Notes: generated by a model not told the origin, from the letters alone. A stretch of 64,000 nt of DNA from Nymphaea colorata (GCF_008831285.2 NC_045141.1:5721224-5785223), one strand, 5' to 3'; shown: positions 11,945 to 23,684, counted from the stretch's first letter. Numbers and translations are program-made.

Positions 11945-12139
11945 GGCTTGGTGCTGGGCCGGAGCCTCACCCCAGCCCAGCCCCACCCCCAACCCCCACT
12001 CTTTGATTCAAAAAATTCAAAAATTTATATGTATATTTCCAAAATGTTAGTTTAACACAAGTGAAAATTTTGAAAATTGTTAAGATTTTGAAACCATAGT
12101 TTGGCTCTTGCAACAAAACATTCCTGGTTCCACCTCTAG
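11945..12139. repeat. Decayed hAT-MITE-like copy abutting an LRR scrap
   Basis: It has the family core (ttagtttaacacaagtgaaa, gattttgaaaccatagtttg) and a right end cctggttccacctctag that is a variant of the family terminus. No target duplication is evident. Confidence 0.5.
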
Positions 12140-12202
12140 TTTGATATTAGTTAATATTTTCCCGCTCAGTAGAGACACACCAGGATACGTTGTTCCTTTT
12201 TG

Positions 12203-12302
12203 TAGTTTGGGAGGCCATGGCAAAGTTGAGAAACTGAGGTACTTGTGGCTTTCTTGTTCACCCAAGCTCAAGCCCTTGGTGGACGTCGTTCACCCATGAA
12301 AT
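12203..12302 (+). pseudogene. NLR leucine-rich-repeat scrap
   Basis: The frame reads LGGHGKVEKLRYLWLS and then PKLKPLVDVV before a stop. This matches the conserved near-C-terminal LRR seen in the NLR-A to NLR-E pseudogenes (LGGHWQCLPKLRYL, then PNLKSLVDVNN). About 32 codons remain. It shows that an NLR unit once lay upstream of NLR-A and was almost entirely deleted; decayed hAT-MITE sequence lies directly to its left. Confidence 0.75.
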
Positions 12303-12439
12303 GTAGGAACAGATTTCCTACCTCTCAAAGTTTAAGAAAGGTTATTGGAACGTAGACAAATTGATTTTCTACTTCAAAGATGATGTATTTGGAATTGTTA
12401 CCATAACTGACGATGCCATTGTCAATTGCTTTTACAAGG

Positions 12440-13010
12440 TGAAGAGTACAAAAGGTAAAGTTTAACCTTCGGATTCTTGTACTCATCAAATTGTGGCTAC
12501 AAGACGGCATTGCAATTTCTACTGATGCATTACTCCCATGGTAACACTATTATTTGATGCATTCCTCCCATGGTAAAACTATTGTTTTTTTTTTCTGTAG
12601 TGTTAATCAGGTTTTCCATTGAAAAGAAAACAAGGAAAAGAATAAAACTGAACCATTAAGCCACCACCTTAGACATTTCAGAACTGAAAATAAACATAAA
12701 AGATCAAATCTTGAGCCGCTGAATGTTGGAACGGTAAACAAACTGAAAGATTTGTTGAGAAGACAAAGGACCTCTCTCTCTCTCCGAAGCAGTAATTAAA
12801 GTATAAGCTCTATTCCCTGACGAAAACTACAAGTTTAGTGAAGAACAAGAGCACAAATTGAATTTAAAAGAAGGAAACATGTACAAATGAAAGCAAAATA
12901 AATTTAAAGTTTTCAATTAGTTGTCATCTTCACCTGCTCCAAATGAACTATCCGTTCATTTAAATAGAGCATCCTAACTAATTGTATCTTGGATCCATTA
13001 TAAGATCCGA
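12440..13010. repeat. Duplicated spacer block b1 (partner 32290-33930)
   Basis: Shared segments in order include ttttccattgaaaagaaaac, aataaaactgaaccattaag, the TC-tract with agcaataattaaagtataag, and gaaggaaacatgtacaaatg. The partner is interrupted at the TC-tract by a 1.1-kb LINE fragment; this copy is uninterrupted (about 12774-12800) and acts as the empty site. Confidence 0.88.
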
Positions 13011-13439
13011 TGACAGAGGGCGGCCACCCCATGAGCCACCATCCCAAGTCCATAGACGCTTTCTTTTAAATGCCAATTGTAATTGGGTTGATACTGCACC
13101 TGTTATCTAATCTCATTATCCTTTGTTGTGATAACCTACTGTCAATCAACATGTTTAATCATGTTTTGCTCTTTATCAATGACAGACTAGTAGTCCCAAC
13201 CTGGTGTGTCAAATAGCGCATGTTGAGCAAACACGGGCCTTGTAGACCAGCCGGGATCAAACTCAAGACCTTCAAATTAAAGCAGGTCAAGAGTTCATTA
13301 CTCAAGGTGTGTATCATGGCACAAAATGCAAAACATCTCGCTGACCTTAGCCTGATAGATTGGAAATTAAGGTGACATGGAAGATTAGGGTTGGGGGATT
13401 TTTTTCAGATTTATTTAGCCGTAATTATGGATCTCGCCT
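13011..13439. other. Non-coding, nothing recognised
   Basis: No coding motif was found. The pieces aagattagggttggggg and atttatttagc (about 13376-13430) recur near 48.56 and 50.80 kb, so this is part of the shared NLR spacer family. Confidence 0.4.
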
Positions 13440-13783
13440 AGGGCACATGGGCTCACCACATTCCAAACTAAGTGGTAGGCAGCTAAACTTCTGATGCCCA
13501 CTCATGAGTTTATTTTTTATAAAATTAGCAACAAGAAATTAAATAAATGTAATTTCATTGTCGAGTACTACACACTTTAGAATGTCCTTTCAAAATATGA
13601 TTATGAATAACTACATTTCTGAAGGGTCATCAGCCACCCGAGGTAACTGCAATATTCCCATGCATATATATATATATATATAATCTTTGGGCACAGATTT
13701 GAAAAAAAAAGATGGCCATGATAGGACAAAGGGCAAGATGGCCAGAAGATTTCACCTCCTCTTTTTCTCTCCCTCTATCTCGA

Positions 13784-13820
<37 letters not shown>

Positions 13821-14225
13821 TTATAACATACGTTTTTTTTTTTCTAAATTCAAAGGAAGTAGACTTGTAGGATGTGACAATAAAACATGTGAATTTATGT
13901 TTTAAACAAACTTCTTAACTTAAATTAAATCAATGGTTCTATGTAGACACGAAATTGCGATCGTACAACTACATCTTGGAGAACCAAATCCATGGAGCAC
14001 TCTACTGTTATGGCTGTTCCTACAGCCCAATTGAATAACCCAGTTTTCAGCTGAGTTTTTTAAATATAAAACTTCTTCAAACTCGAATGCTACAAATTTA
14101 TAGGTACGAAAATAAAGAGAGACTGGGTACATGAGAATTTAAAATTAGCAGTTTTCATTGTTCTGAATTTATCAGAATATGAGGGTCATGAAATTCAATC
14201 CATGTCCAATAATTGTTTTCAGACA
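13440..14225. repeat. Duplicated spacer block c1 (partner 49768-50225) with (TA)n
   Basis: Shared segments include cacatgggctcacca, accaaatccatggagcactc, ctacaaatttataggta and atgaaattcaatccatgtcc. It lies directly upstream of NLR-A as its partner lies upstream of NLR-E, so the spacer was copied with the gene. Microsatellites (TA)n sit at about 13664-13682 and 13785-13818 in this copy. Confidence 0.85.
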
Positions 14226-14257
14226 GCAGTTTTAGTATATTACCAGAAAGCAAAGGA

Positions 14258-14904
14258 ATCCTGCGGTGGTTTCAAAGGAAATAAAGATTTTGATCACTAG
14301 TAGAAAGGTAGAAGCCTCCCAAGGGATTGGCGCTAAAATGCATAAAATACCAGAAATGATTTCCGAAGAAAGCTGGAGCTTGTTTCTGGATGTGGCATCA
14401 AAAGAAGAAAATGAATTGGTGAGTCACAATTTGAAAGTTACAGGGGAGAGGATAGTGGACAACTGTGGTGGTTTGCCACCTGTGGTCCAGACGGTAGGGT
14501 CCTTAATGCGTACAAAAAAAATGACAAAAGCTGTTTGGGAAAGCATTGATAAGTGTAAGATCTAGGAATCGAAGATGCCTGCCTCATGATCATCGTCTGA
14601 AATATGCAGTAGGCTGGTAGCATTCTTCTTGGTCTCATCCTGAGCTACGATGACTTGCCACATTATTTGAAGAATTGTTTTGTATATTGCTGCATTTATC
14701 GAAAGGATTAAGTGACAGGAAGGCCTGAGTTGGTCATGCAATGGGTGGGACATGGATTGCTTGACCAAAAGAAAGGAGTTGTGGAAGTGACAGCAGACCA
14801 ATGGATTGATGATTGGATAAATCAGTGCATGATTGAAGAAACTGAAGAAGGGGAACTAGAAAAACAGTAAAAGAACAATTGCCGAAGGAGAAGCATGGTA
14901 TAAC
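14258..14904 (+). pseudogene. NLR-A, 5' part: end of NB-ARC, broken
   Basis: The remnant starts inside the NB-ARC domain of a CC-NB-ARC-LRR receptor. Visible in order are RNBS-B (KILITSRK), RNBS-C (IPEMISEESWSLFLDVA), GLPL (NCGGLPPVVQTVGSLM) and, after stops and a frame change, RNBS-D (LPHYLKNCFVYCCIY) with the winged-helix segment (LVMQWVGHGLLDQKK). P-loop, kinase-2 and the CC domain are absent. Near 14868 the sequence jumps to a segment equivalent to LPKEKHGI of the mid-LRR, so the MHD motif and first LRRs are deleted. A Copia LTR begins at 14905. Intact homologues bind ADP/ATP and act as intracellular immune switches; this one cannot. Confidence 0.85.
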
Positions 14905-15119
14905 TGCGAGAGAAATGAAAAACTGTTTTACTGGTTACACTTGTGACTAGTCTCTTGCATTCACACAGATAGCAGTACAGGAATAGTTACACAGTTACGA
15001 TAACTAATGTACATGAAGCACTAACACAATTACATTCACTGATAGGAGAGAATATGCAAAAGAACAGAATTCTAAGTTGGATGTTAAGTTCTGGACCATC
15101 CTCAGTACCTTCCTTAACA
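14905..15119 (-). mobile_element. Copia LTR (3' LTR of a minus-strand element), 215 bp
   Basis: On the minus strand it begins TGTTAAGGAAGG directly after a purine tract (GATTGTGGGGGTG, 15120-15132), as expected for a polypurine tract next to a 3' LTR, and ends in CA at 14905. It sits inside NLR-A: the sequence left of it (gagaagcatggtataac) is NLR-like. No second LTR was found to the right, so the element is 5'-truncated. Confidence 0.65.
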
Positions 15120-16070
15120 CACCCCCACAATCTGTGCATTGGTTCTCTTACACATAGAGTGTCTCGGCACTTTACAAAAGATAAAATACTTGATGGCTTT
15201 GTAAGCCAATCAGCTTGGTGTTCTTAGGATCGAATGAACTGTATTTGGATGTCACCTCCACTGACAGTCTCTTACAAAATGAAAACTGATCTTTATATGT
15301 TTTGTCCTGGATTGCAGCACTGAGTGCTCCTTTGTTGTCGCACCAAAAATTTGGAGCCTGTTGCAATGAGAAACCAAGTTCCTTAATCAATGATTGCAGC
15401 CACAGTAATTCAACTATTCCTTCGACCCGTGCCCTGTACTCTGTTTCTGTGCTAGAAAGAGCTACAGATTTTTGTTTGCATGATGGCCAGGACACCATAT
15501 TTTCTCCAAGGAAAACAACGCAACCTGAATTTGACTTTCAATCTGAAAAAATAAGAAAGGAGAAAAAGATGACTCAAAAATTAACATGGTTTGGAAAAAT
15601 CCTACTCCATGACTCAGTCATCAATTCTTTGATGATCTGGTTCCCTTACTCAATACGATTTTATACATAGTTTGGATGAATTCAAATTTGAATTCAGTCA
15701 ACCGTTTTCAATCGGATTACAGCCTCTCGCCTTGATTCTCTCCTTTTGTTCAACGTCATCCTTAAATCTCTCATTTTTATCAAGATCCATTTTTCTCTCG
15801 TGCCCGATTTGTATCCCTGCAATATTGGTGGCACCTGATTTTATGGAAGATGAGCTGCTATGTTACCATGATCTGAGACGTCGGCACTGGCTGGTGGTGC
15901 GTTATCTTCTTGCCTGATTCGTTCCCCTTTAATATTGCTGATTTCTGATTTGGTGACGTTAAGATTGTTGATTACTGATTTGGGGACGTTACCATGAGCT
16001 GGTGCATTAGATGTGTTATCACTATCATGCACACAACCTGCCCAGTCGGCATCAGTGAAGGCATGTAAAA
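15120..16070 (-). pseudogene. Copia polyprotein relic (RNase H) interrupted by about 485 bp
   Basis: The minus strand carries FTDADWAGCVHDS (16022-16060), then, after about 485 bp, SGCVVFLGENMVSW (15490-15536), SVALSSTETEYRA, IVELLWLQSLIKELG and WCDNKGALSAA, all classical Copia RNase H motifs. A frameshift near 15230 moves the terminal HQADWLTKPSSILSF into another frame. The gap between DADWAGC and SGCVVFLG is normally about ten residues, so a sequence of roughly 485 bp (15537-16021) has been inserted or the region rearranged. The element lies inside NLR-A and is dead. Confidence 0.8.
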
Positions 16071-16507
16071 CTTATTTTTATTGATGTTACCAATATCAAG
16101 ATGGCAGAACTCATCAGAGCTGCATGGGCTGTTTGCAGCAGATTTTTAGAAGGTTTTGAGTACAGGGTGAAGGCGGAAAAAGGGAACTCTATGGTCGATT
16201 TTGGTGTGTTCATAATGCCCATCTAAAGGAGAGGGGAAATTTATCTTGTGAAGACCAACAGCTGCTCATAGTTGGTTTTCTCTTTTTGCTCATCTGGAGG
16301 GTTTAGCCAACCCTTTGTTTTTCTGATTGTGAAAATTAGCATTTATATAAAGCTAACCTTTCCCTGTATAGGTGATCTTGTTTGAATGAAGGTGAGGGGC
16401 CTAACCCGCATAAAGCTGTTACAGCGAATGGATATGTTTTTACTTGTCATAATTCAAGAATATGCATGTTGAATCCATTTTCAAGCTGATATAAATCCAA
16501 TCCATTT
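16071..16507. other. Non-coding segment between Copia relic and NLR-A LRR
   Basis: No motif was recognised. It is neither clear Copia nor clear NLR sequence, so the right boundary of the Copia insertion is not defined. Confidence 0.35.
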
Positions 16508-16829
16508 CCAGTGGGTGTGGTGTCTCTCCCAACTAGAGGAATTGCTACTGGAAGGTTTCACCGAGGACATCACCTTGGGAGGCTACTGGAAATGCCCCCC
16601 GAAACTAAGATACCTATGCCTTTCTGACATCCCCAATCTCAAGTCCTTGGCAGACATCAATAACATTACTCTCCGACAAAATGATGCAGTAGCTACAACA
16701 TGTCCCACGGATGCAAAGAAACAGATCGCCTGCCTCTTCAAGCTTGAATTGTTGACAATTGACAGCTGTTCTGCACTTGATCTGCGGCAGGAGTTAATGG
16801 ACCATCTTGACTTCATCTGTTCCTGACAT
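16508..16829 (+). pseudogene. NLR-A, 3' part: terminal LRRs
   Basis: An open frame from QWVWCLSQLEELLLEGF through LGGYWKCPPKLRYLCL, PNLKSLADINNIT and CPTDAKKQIACLF to a stop after the final DLRQELMDHL. This is the conserved C-terminus shared by NLR-B to NLR-E. It aligns without frame breaks over about 105 codons. It is cut off from the NB-ARC part by the Copia relic and by an LRR deletion. Confidence 0.85.
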
Positions 16830-16967
16830 GCGATCTGTTTTCTCGTGTGAAGGCTGTCGACATGGATGAACATAGCAGAGGATTATATTGTGAACCATGC
16901 AAAACAAGAAGGAGATGGTTTTCATCAGCTTAGATTCACGTTCAGTGTGAATCTAGCGAAAGAGGGA

Positions 16968-17060
16968 GCATGATTTCGGCATCTGCTGTTGGTGGTGTCT
17001 GTATAAAATTTTCGCATGATTTCGGCATCTGCTGTTGGTCTGTCTGTATAAATTTTTCAT
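16968..17060. repeat. 46-bp tandem duplication
   Basis: Two copies begin gcatgatttcggcatctgct at 16968 and 17014 and end near tctgtataaa.tttt. They lie just 3' of the NLR-A LRR. Confidence 0.85.
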
Positions 17061-17695
17061 ATTCTATAATGTTCCCCTAACAGCCACGGTGTTTACCTTG
17101 CTTGAACCCCAGTAGGCAGGAATGCTATAACCACAGCTCCCTGAAGAGCAGTGCATGCACCATCCCTGAAAAGGATGTACCAACTGCACCCGTTTCAGAT
17201 CTGCATCTTTCTGTTTAGTTGCAGTTCCTTTCTCTTCTTCAGATAAATCTTTTTTCTTTTCATGTATTTGCAGTAAGAAAGATACCCAAGTTAAAAAAGA
17301 GAGAATGTAAAAGGAGGGAAGATTTACGTTGGGTGAAAAAGGTGATTATTTACTTTGTTTATAACTGTAAAAGAATTTTTAATGTTCCTGCCTGAGGTAT
17401 GCACACAAACTGAGTGACCATTTATTCCAATTTTTCAGGTAGAATTGGGCATGTGGCACATGGGAAATTAACTGTTGTTAAACTGATATCTGGTGTGCAG
17501 TGATGTGAGTCCTTTAAGAGGTAAAAATTTGTCTGTCCCCTTATTCAGGATGCCCAAATTTGAATATCAATCAAGAACTGTATGTTGTAACTTTGATTAG
17601 GTGTACTACTCTTGGTCAAGAAAATTATTGCTAATGGATGGACAGCCATTTGACCACAATGCTAGTTACTATTTCTCATATTTTATAACAGTTTG

Positions 17696-17696
<1 letters not shown>

Positions 17697-17745
<49 letters not shown>
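17697..17745. repeat. (TA)n microsatellite
   Basis: An almost pure TA run of about 49 bp. The partner copy (about 38668) has only a short TA run and a (TG)n tract instead, so the locus changes rapidly. Confidence 0.95.
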
Positions 17746-17746
<1 letters not shown>

Positions 17747-18684
17747 GTGTCTGTGTGTAATAAAGTGGCACAACATGTGTTCAATTGTTAGAATATAAGT
17801 TGATAACACTATGGGAATGCGGTTCAATCACATGAACTGATTCAACCAACTAACGGTAATGTGTATTAAGGTTTGTTACTCCTAAAGAAATGTTTACTCT
17901 AGACTCTCAAGCAAGAGAGCAATTTCACCTTCAAAAAAATTGTGGAACGAGCTACTGAACGTAGGAATGAAGATGATGCACATCAGACTTCACGGGATGC
18001 TGACTTCTATATTCTTTGTCCCAAGCTTACAACATGCAGATCATGAACGCATTGAAGATCATGAAGATAAAGACATCATGTAAGGGAAATTAAAAAAAGT
18101 GGGCAGTCACGTTGATAACCAACTATTTACACATGTTCAGTGGGTAGACTCTTGGTGATGTAAGTTTTAATCCAAGGTTTGGCGGTGTTGAAACAGACAT
18201 GTTGGATGTGAGATCTTGGCCTTGAATTTTCCATTTATATGAGATATGATGCCTGTGGCTGATGTTGCAGAACTTGTTTGGCTAGCTGGCATTGTGGGCT
18301 CAAAATGTCTGGAGTTGAAGAACTTCAAAATTAATGTGGGGAAATTAGATGAAGGAATTTGTTGTTTCAGCTAGACATAGAAAGTGAAAATTTACCATCT
18401 ATTATTGACTTGGGATTTAAACCTTGCTGTGCCATTAACGTTGACTATAAAACAAGTTTAAGATACATAGAGAGGGGAAAAAAATTGAGGGGTGTCATGT
18501 CAACATGAAAAGTGTTTGACAAAGAGTAACATGGCAGCCATATGCAAAAGCGTGCAGGTCCATGTCATCCAGCCAGAACTTCTTGGTGGTTGGGGCCCCT
18601 GAGGCAATATCTCTTTGGTGAAGTAATCTCATTCCTCATGGGTGGACTCCTTTTTTGTCACTCAACTGTCCTGTTTTTTACTCT

Positions 18685-18752
18685 CGCTCTGTCTCTCTCT
18701 CTCTCTTTCTCTCACACACACATACACAGATGCATGCATGCATGCATGCATA
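18685..18752. repeat. Compound microsatellite (TC)n-(CA)n-(TGCA)n
   Basis: Consecutive tctctctc, cacacaca and tgcatgcatgca runs. A shorter version occurs in the partner block at about 39250-39300. Confidence 0.95.
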
Positions 18753-19040
18753 TTGACACATACAGAGTAAAGCATAAAAAACAGGAACTAGGAAATGTCA
18801 GATGGAAGATTGAAGTTTGAAGAAATAGAAAGAAAGTACTGCAGTTGCTGCTTCACGGCATGCATTTGTTGTTAAACTGAGCAAACTTTCTCCATAGATT
18901 GCATACACAAACAAAAAATGGAAATTAGGCAATGTTCCAGCAATAAAAGGAGGCTATGTCACCAAATCAGTTGAAGTTACCATATGTAATGAACACACAG
19001 ACACACGCACACACACAGAGAGAGAGAGAGAGGGAGAAGT

Positions 19041-20397
19041 GTTAAAGGGGCTTCCTCAGTGAATGAATAATGCAATCTTTTGGTGTTTTAAGCCAGTTCA
19101 AGCACCTTGCAGCCATTCTTTTGGGTCTATCATAAATAAAATTATTCTCTTATCACTGTCTTTTTTACTGCTGGATGCTTTGGATTAAATTGATTTCATA
19201 ACTGTCCTTTTTTTTGCTTTAGTTTGTACGAATACCCTTTGTCTATGGTAAAGAAAATGATGTTCTCGTCACTTTGTCTCTTTTATTGGTGGATATTATG
19301 GATTAGATTCATATCACAACTGCCCTTTTTTGCTTTAGTTTATACAAATACCCTTGGCCTATCCTAATGAAAATGATGCTGAGAAAGAAGGGTTAAAGGG
19401 GCTTCTTCCTCAATGAATGAGCAATGCAATCTTTTAGTGCCTAAAGCCAGTTCAAGCATCTTGCAGCCATTCTTTTGGGTCTGTCGTAAATAAAATTATT
19501 CTCTTATCACCGTCTTTTTGACTGCTGGATGCTTTGGATTAAATTCATTTCATAACTGTCTTTTTTTTGCTCTAGTTTGTACAAATACCCTTTGTCTATG
19601 GTAAACAAAATGATGTTCTCGACACTGTGTCTATTACAGGTGGATATTATGGATTAAATTCATATCATAACTGCCTTTTTTTTTGCTTTAGTTTATACGA
19701 ATAGCCTTGGTCTATCCTAATTAAAATGATGCTCTTGCACCTCTTAGATTGAGCCTGTTGATTCCTTCCTTGAAGAGTTGGCTACCAAAGAGCCATGATG
19801 TCTAGTTTCCTTAAAAAAAGAAAAAGGTAGAAGGGCAACCATGTGCATGGTGTCCTTTTTTCGTTTTCTTTTCTCCTTTCTTTAATGGACAGGTAGATTT
19901 GATTCTCCATTTTCAAATGGGTTGGCCCTCCATGATGAACAGATTGTTATTTTTAGAGTGAGTGGGAGTTTTTGAGTGCACCCATCAACATCATTGAATC
20001 AAAATCATTTCGGCTATAAAGCTAAAATGCCCCATTGTACTACCTCTGCCACTTTGCTAGGCCACTTGAGCATGGTAGGCTTTGAACTAGCAATTTCAAA
20101 AGTTCTGACTTCCTGTTTGTGATTCAGCAATTCCAAAGCTTGGTGATTCGATAAAAGGTCAAATTTAAATCAGTTATCCAAGCACTTAAATCGATCAGAT
20201 ATATAAAAAAAAATCAAATTTAAATTTGCATTTGCACTTACCATCTGAACCCGTTGCACCCACTAAGCATATGTGTCTGCATTTTACCACATTCCAACTT
20301 AGCTTATAACAAATATTCAATCTAATTGAGATTCCTATATTCAATTCAAGTAAATATCTTATAAATAATATCCATATTTTTTGAATTAAAGATAGTA

Positions 20398-20434
<37 letters not shown>

Positions 20435-21235
20435 ATATCATAATGTGGTTCTGATCTTAGTTGTGTATTTAAAAGTCGGATTTGGATTTAGATGTAAAAA
20501 TGAAACCAGAATTTGAATCGGACTTGAATTGGAAATGAAAAATTAAATTTGAATATGATATGAAATTTTCTTTCATTCATATTCAAATCCAAACATATAA
20601 ACATCGAATAAAGGGGGTGTGATTCACCAACGATGTGTTCCTTCAGCGTATGCCCAATCTTGCCCGATTCTGGAATTGGCCACTTTCTGTGGGCGAAAGA
20701 GTAGCCTGTAGGGGATAAGCATCAAATCTTTTACTGGTGGATATTATGGATTAAATTCAAATCCCAACTGCTTTTTTTTCTTTAGTTTATGGGAAGGGTT
20801 AAAGGGGCTTCTTCCTCAATGAACGAGGAATACAATCTCTTAGTGCTTAATGCCAGTTCAAGCACCTTGCAGCCATTCTTTTGGGTCTATCGTAAATAAA
20901 ATTATTCTCTTATCACTGTCTTTTTGACTGCTGGATGCTTCAGATTAAATTCATTTCATGACTGTCTTTTTTTGCTTTAGTTTTTGCAAACACCCTTTGT
21001 CTATCGTAAAGAAAATGATGTTCTCGTCACTTTATCTCTTTTACTGGTGGATATTATGGATTAAATTCATATGACAACTGCCTTTTTTTTCTTTAGTTTA
21101 TACGAATACCCTTGGCCTATCATAATGAAAATGATGCTCTTGTCACCGTGTTTTCTTAACTGATTGGTGGTTTGGATTAAATTCATTTCACAACTGTGTT
21201 TTTTGCTTTAGTTTATATGAATACCCTTAAACGGC
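19041..21235. repeat. Roughly 350-bp spacer repeat, three copies
   Basis: Copies start with gttaaaggggcttc at 19041, 19392 and 20798, with a fourth at about 39572 before NLR-D. Each holds gcagccattcttttgggtct, ctggatgctttggattaaat and a gctttagttta.ac.aatacc segment, and is built of two related halves. A fragment at 34.69-34.76 kb is a fifth, partial copy. The unit is non-coding. A (TA)n stretch at 20398-20438 and a ggatttgaatcgg-type repeat (20470-20610) separate copies 2 and 3. Confidence 0.85.
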
Positions 21236-21429
21236 CGAAGCCCCTTTCTTTTTTCTTCAAACCCAGTCCTCGGTGGAGAGCAGTACACATGTCAACTAAA
21301 GTGTCATACGTCTATCTTTTGCAGTCTCTAGCAGTAGTACTCATAATAAATGAACTAACAGTGAACATTCATTGGTTCGACCGACTACGCTACACCTCTT
21401 GGGGCTTTCTCCATACGTGAGGACATAAT

Positions 21430-22510
21430 GAATTGCAAATGGTCAATTTTGTATAGGATTATTACAAACAGACATCAAATGCAATTTAGCTATTCTACTT
21501 TGTGGAATCAAATTTAGATTGATCTAGTTAGATTCTGTTGTAAGAAGAAGAAAAGGAGAAGAAATATTCTAGTTATAAACTACATATTAGACGAATAAGA
21601 GACCATATGGACTCACTGATCTCTTAACAACTTGATTTACATTCTCATTTGGGAGATTCAATAATACCCATCATGTACATTATATTCTAATTTCTCTTAT
21701 AACACTGACATATTTTTTAAATTAATGGTATTTGATTTTTTTAACATTTTAATGTTGAGAAAAATAATTAATGCTGAGACAACATTAAAAATTTAAAACA
21801 AATAATTTCTTAAGAAAATGAATGACCGTTTGAAAAAAAAGCAAAGGGGCAAATATCAATTTGTTCTTGATAACTCGATTGGGATTTTAAGAGGAAAAGA
21901 AAATATGAGGCATCTAAAGATTGTAGGCTGAACCACACGCAAGTGGACAAAGGTATGACAAAAATGAAAAGAAAAAAAATTGACTTTGTCTTCATTTTCA
22001 AATTCTATTCGCTTACATACCTCTCCATGAATGCACTTAGCCTATAATGTTTATTTTTCTGATGGAAGAACGATTTTTTATTTTTGGAGTTATTGTTGGA
22101 TTTTGCTTCTTGCATCACTTGCTTTAAACCGTCAACTGCAGCCTTTTGGAGAAATCAAGAAAGCCCACTAGAAAGGAAATAGCTGAAAAGACTAGTAACA
22201 ACACCTAGCCCTGGCTATCTAATTGGTCTGAGCCAACTTGTGGCTAGTGCCACTTGATCATTCACTCTTGCTATTGTTAGGGAGACCTTTCACATCCCCC
22301 CACCCAGAGTGGGTGACGTGCAAGTTGCAACAGCACCACCACTTCTGCAAGGATGATGCACGAACAAGTTGTACTTCTAGTCAATGGTCAGATCACAAAA
22401 CTAGGATGGGCTAAATAAAATTTTGGATTTCGAAAAAGAAATCATGCATCCAAGCTTTTTACATAATACAATGAAAAATCAGACAAACGTGAGGAAGAGG
22501 AAGTGTTGGT
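21430..22510. repeat. NLR upstream spacer e1 (partners 47930-48500 and 29790-30500)
   Basis: Shared pieces include agattctgttg.aag.agaag, ctcttataacactg, agaaaaataattaatgctga and gagagacctttcacac. It precedes NLR-B directly, so it likely holds the old promoter region of the family. I see no confident TATA box. A pyrimidine-rich leader follows (22550-22700), with ttccattttcagattt present twice (about 22585 and 22653). Confidence 0.8.
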
Positions 22511-22719
22511 GATGTAGAACTTTGTGGTTCAGGAATCATGGACCTTGCCAGCCTGTAGAGCACTTCCTTGTCTTCCTTCTCCTTCCATTTTCAGATTTAA
22601 GCAATGGCGGACCTAAATTCGTTTGGCATTCCTTCATCTTCCTCTTCTTCCATTTTCAGATTTCTAGTTCTCTTCCTCTGCTAGGTCTTTCTTCCACCAA
22701 GAAAAAAACAGAGGAGGAG

Positions 22720-23684
22720 ATGACAACAGTAATCAACACCCTTGTGTAAACACCTGTTTCTATTCTGTTGGGGGATGTAACCAGCTTGCTGAAAGAAAAG
22801 GTGGACCTCATCTTGAATGCCAAAGATGATCTCGAGGTGCTCCAGCAGAAGCTGAGATACTTTGGGAAGGCCCTCAAAGTCACAGATCACAAGCCCTTTT
22901 TCAGCAATGAGCGCAACAGAGATCTGGAGAGAGAGCTGAAGGATATTTTCTATGATGCCCAGGACATCATCGAAGGATACCAAAGCACAATTGCAATTTG
23001 CAAAAGGGACAAGCATTCTACAACTTCATGGAACAAGATAAGGAAGCCCTGGACCATTCTGTGCTCTTGCTTTAAGGAACATGTATCTGCTTCCTACAAC
23101 CTTGCAATTGATATTAAAAATATCAGCCAAAAGCTTGATAAAATAGAAAAAAATAAGATAATGGTGGATGTGCTCGGAATAACACCAAGAGATATTGGTA
23201 GTGAGGGTCCTGTTCGTGGTGAACATGACAACCCCCGAGAGACCACCCATCACATGGGTGTACAACCACCTACAGGGAGGGAGGATGATAAAAAGGTGAT
23301 AGTAGAAAAGCTCTGGTCGAATGACTCTATACAAAGTAGTAAGGCACAGAAGGGTGGTATTTCTATTATTTCTATTGTAGGAAAAGGTGGAATCGGCAAA
23401 ACAACTCTTGCAAAAATGGTCTTTAAAGAAGTCAAAGAACATTTTGGAAAATGTAGATGGCGGGTTTGTGTTTCGGAGAGGCGAAACCGTAAGGTTTTGG
23501 TGCGGCAGATACTAAGGGAAGTGTGCAAGGGATCTAGAGAAAACCCTTATTGTTCCATGAGTGAGTTGTGCACAAAATTACAGAATGAGCTCTTAAAGGA
23601 AAATTTTTGTTGGTCCTAGATGATGTGTGGGAACTAGAATGGTGGGAGGAAGAGGTAGAGGGAACATTGATGGCTCAAAACAAC
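22720..23684 (+). pseudogene. NLR-B, CC domain and first NB-ARC (truncated)
   Basis: The ancestral start is the ATG at 22720 (MTTVINTLV), supported by the orphan N-terminus at 30640 (MAIVMNAHVEAPIS). Codon 10 is TAA where the relic has GAA, so the frame stops at 22749; a second ATG at 22768 reopens the same frame for 283 codons. The CC domain has the EDVID-like DIFYDAQDIIEGY (about residues 52-64 from 22768). The P-loop is GKGGIGKTTLA, with RNBS-A as WRVCVSERRNRKVLV. At about 23605 a single-base change in a T-run breaks the frame before kinase-2 (LVLDDVWELEWWEE, visible in the next frame). The domain ends at 23685, where sequence returns to the pre-P-loop linker. Confidence 0.88.

Larger units (their letters stand above)
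17066..19300. repeat. Duplicated spacer block d1 (partner 38034-39930)
   Basis: The two blocks share cccctaacagccacggtgtt, gcagttcctttctcttcttc, aataaagtggcacaacatgt, ctattattgacttgg, aagatacatagagaggggaa and atctcattcctcatgggtgg in the same order. The partner lacks about 330 bp corresponding to 17985-18320. Here the block follows the NLR-A LRR; its partner precedes NLR-D. Confidence 0.9.

Noticed and set aside
13687-13905. ORF with IYIYIY repeat as a membrane peptide.
   Set aside because: It is a translated (TA)n microsatellite; the same applies to 3228-3515 and 50396-50578.
22768-23619. Reading 22768-23619 as a functional CC-NB 'truncated NLR' protein.
   Set aside because: The stop comes from an indel in a T-run just before kinase-2, and the rest of the domain is recognisable downstream. 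A pseudogene is the simpler reading, although a 283-residue product is not excluded.
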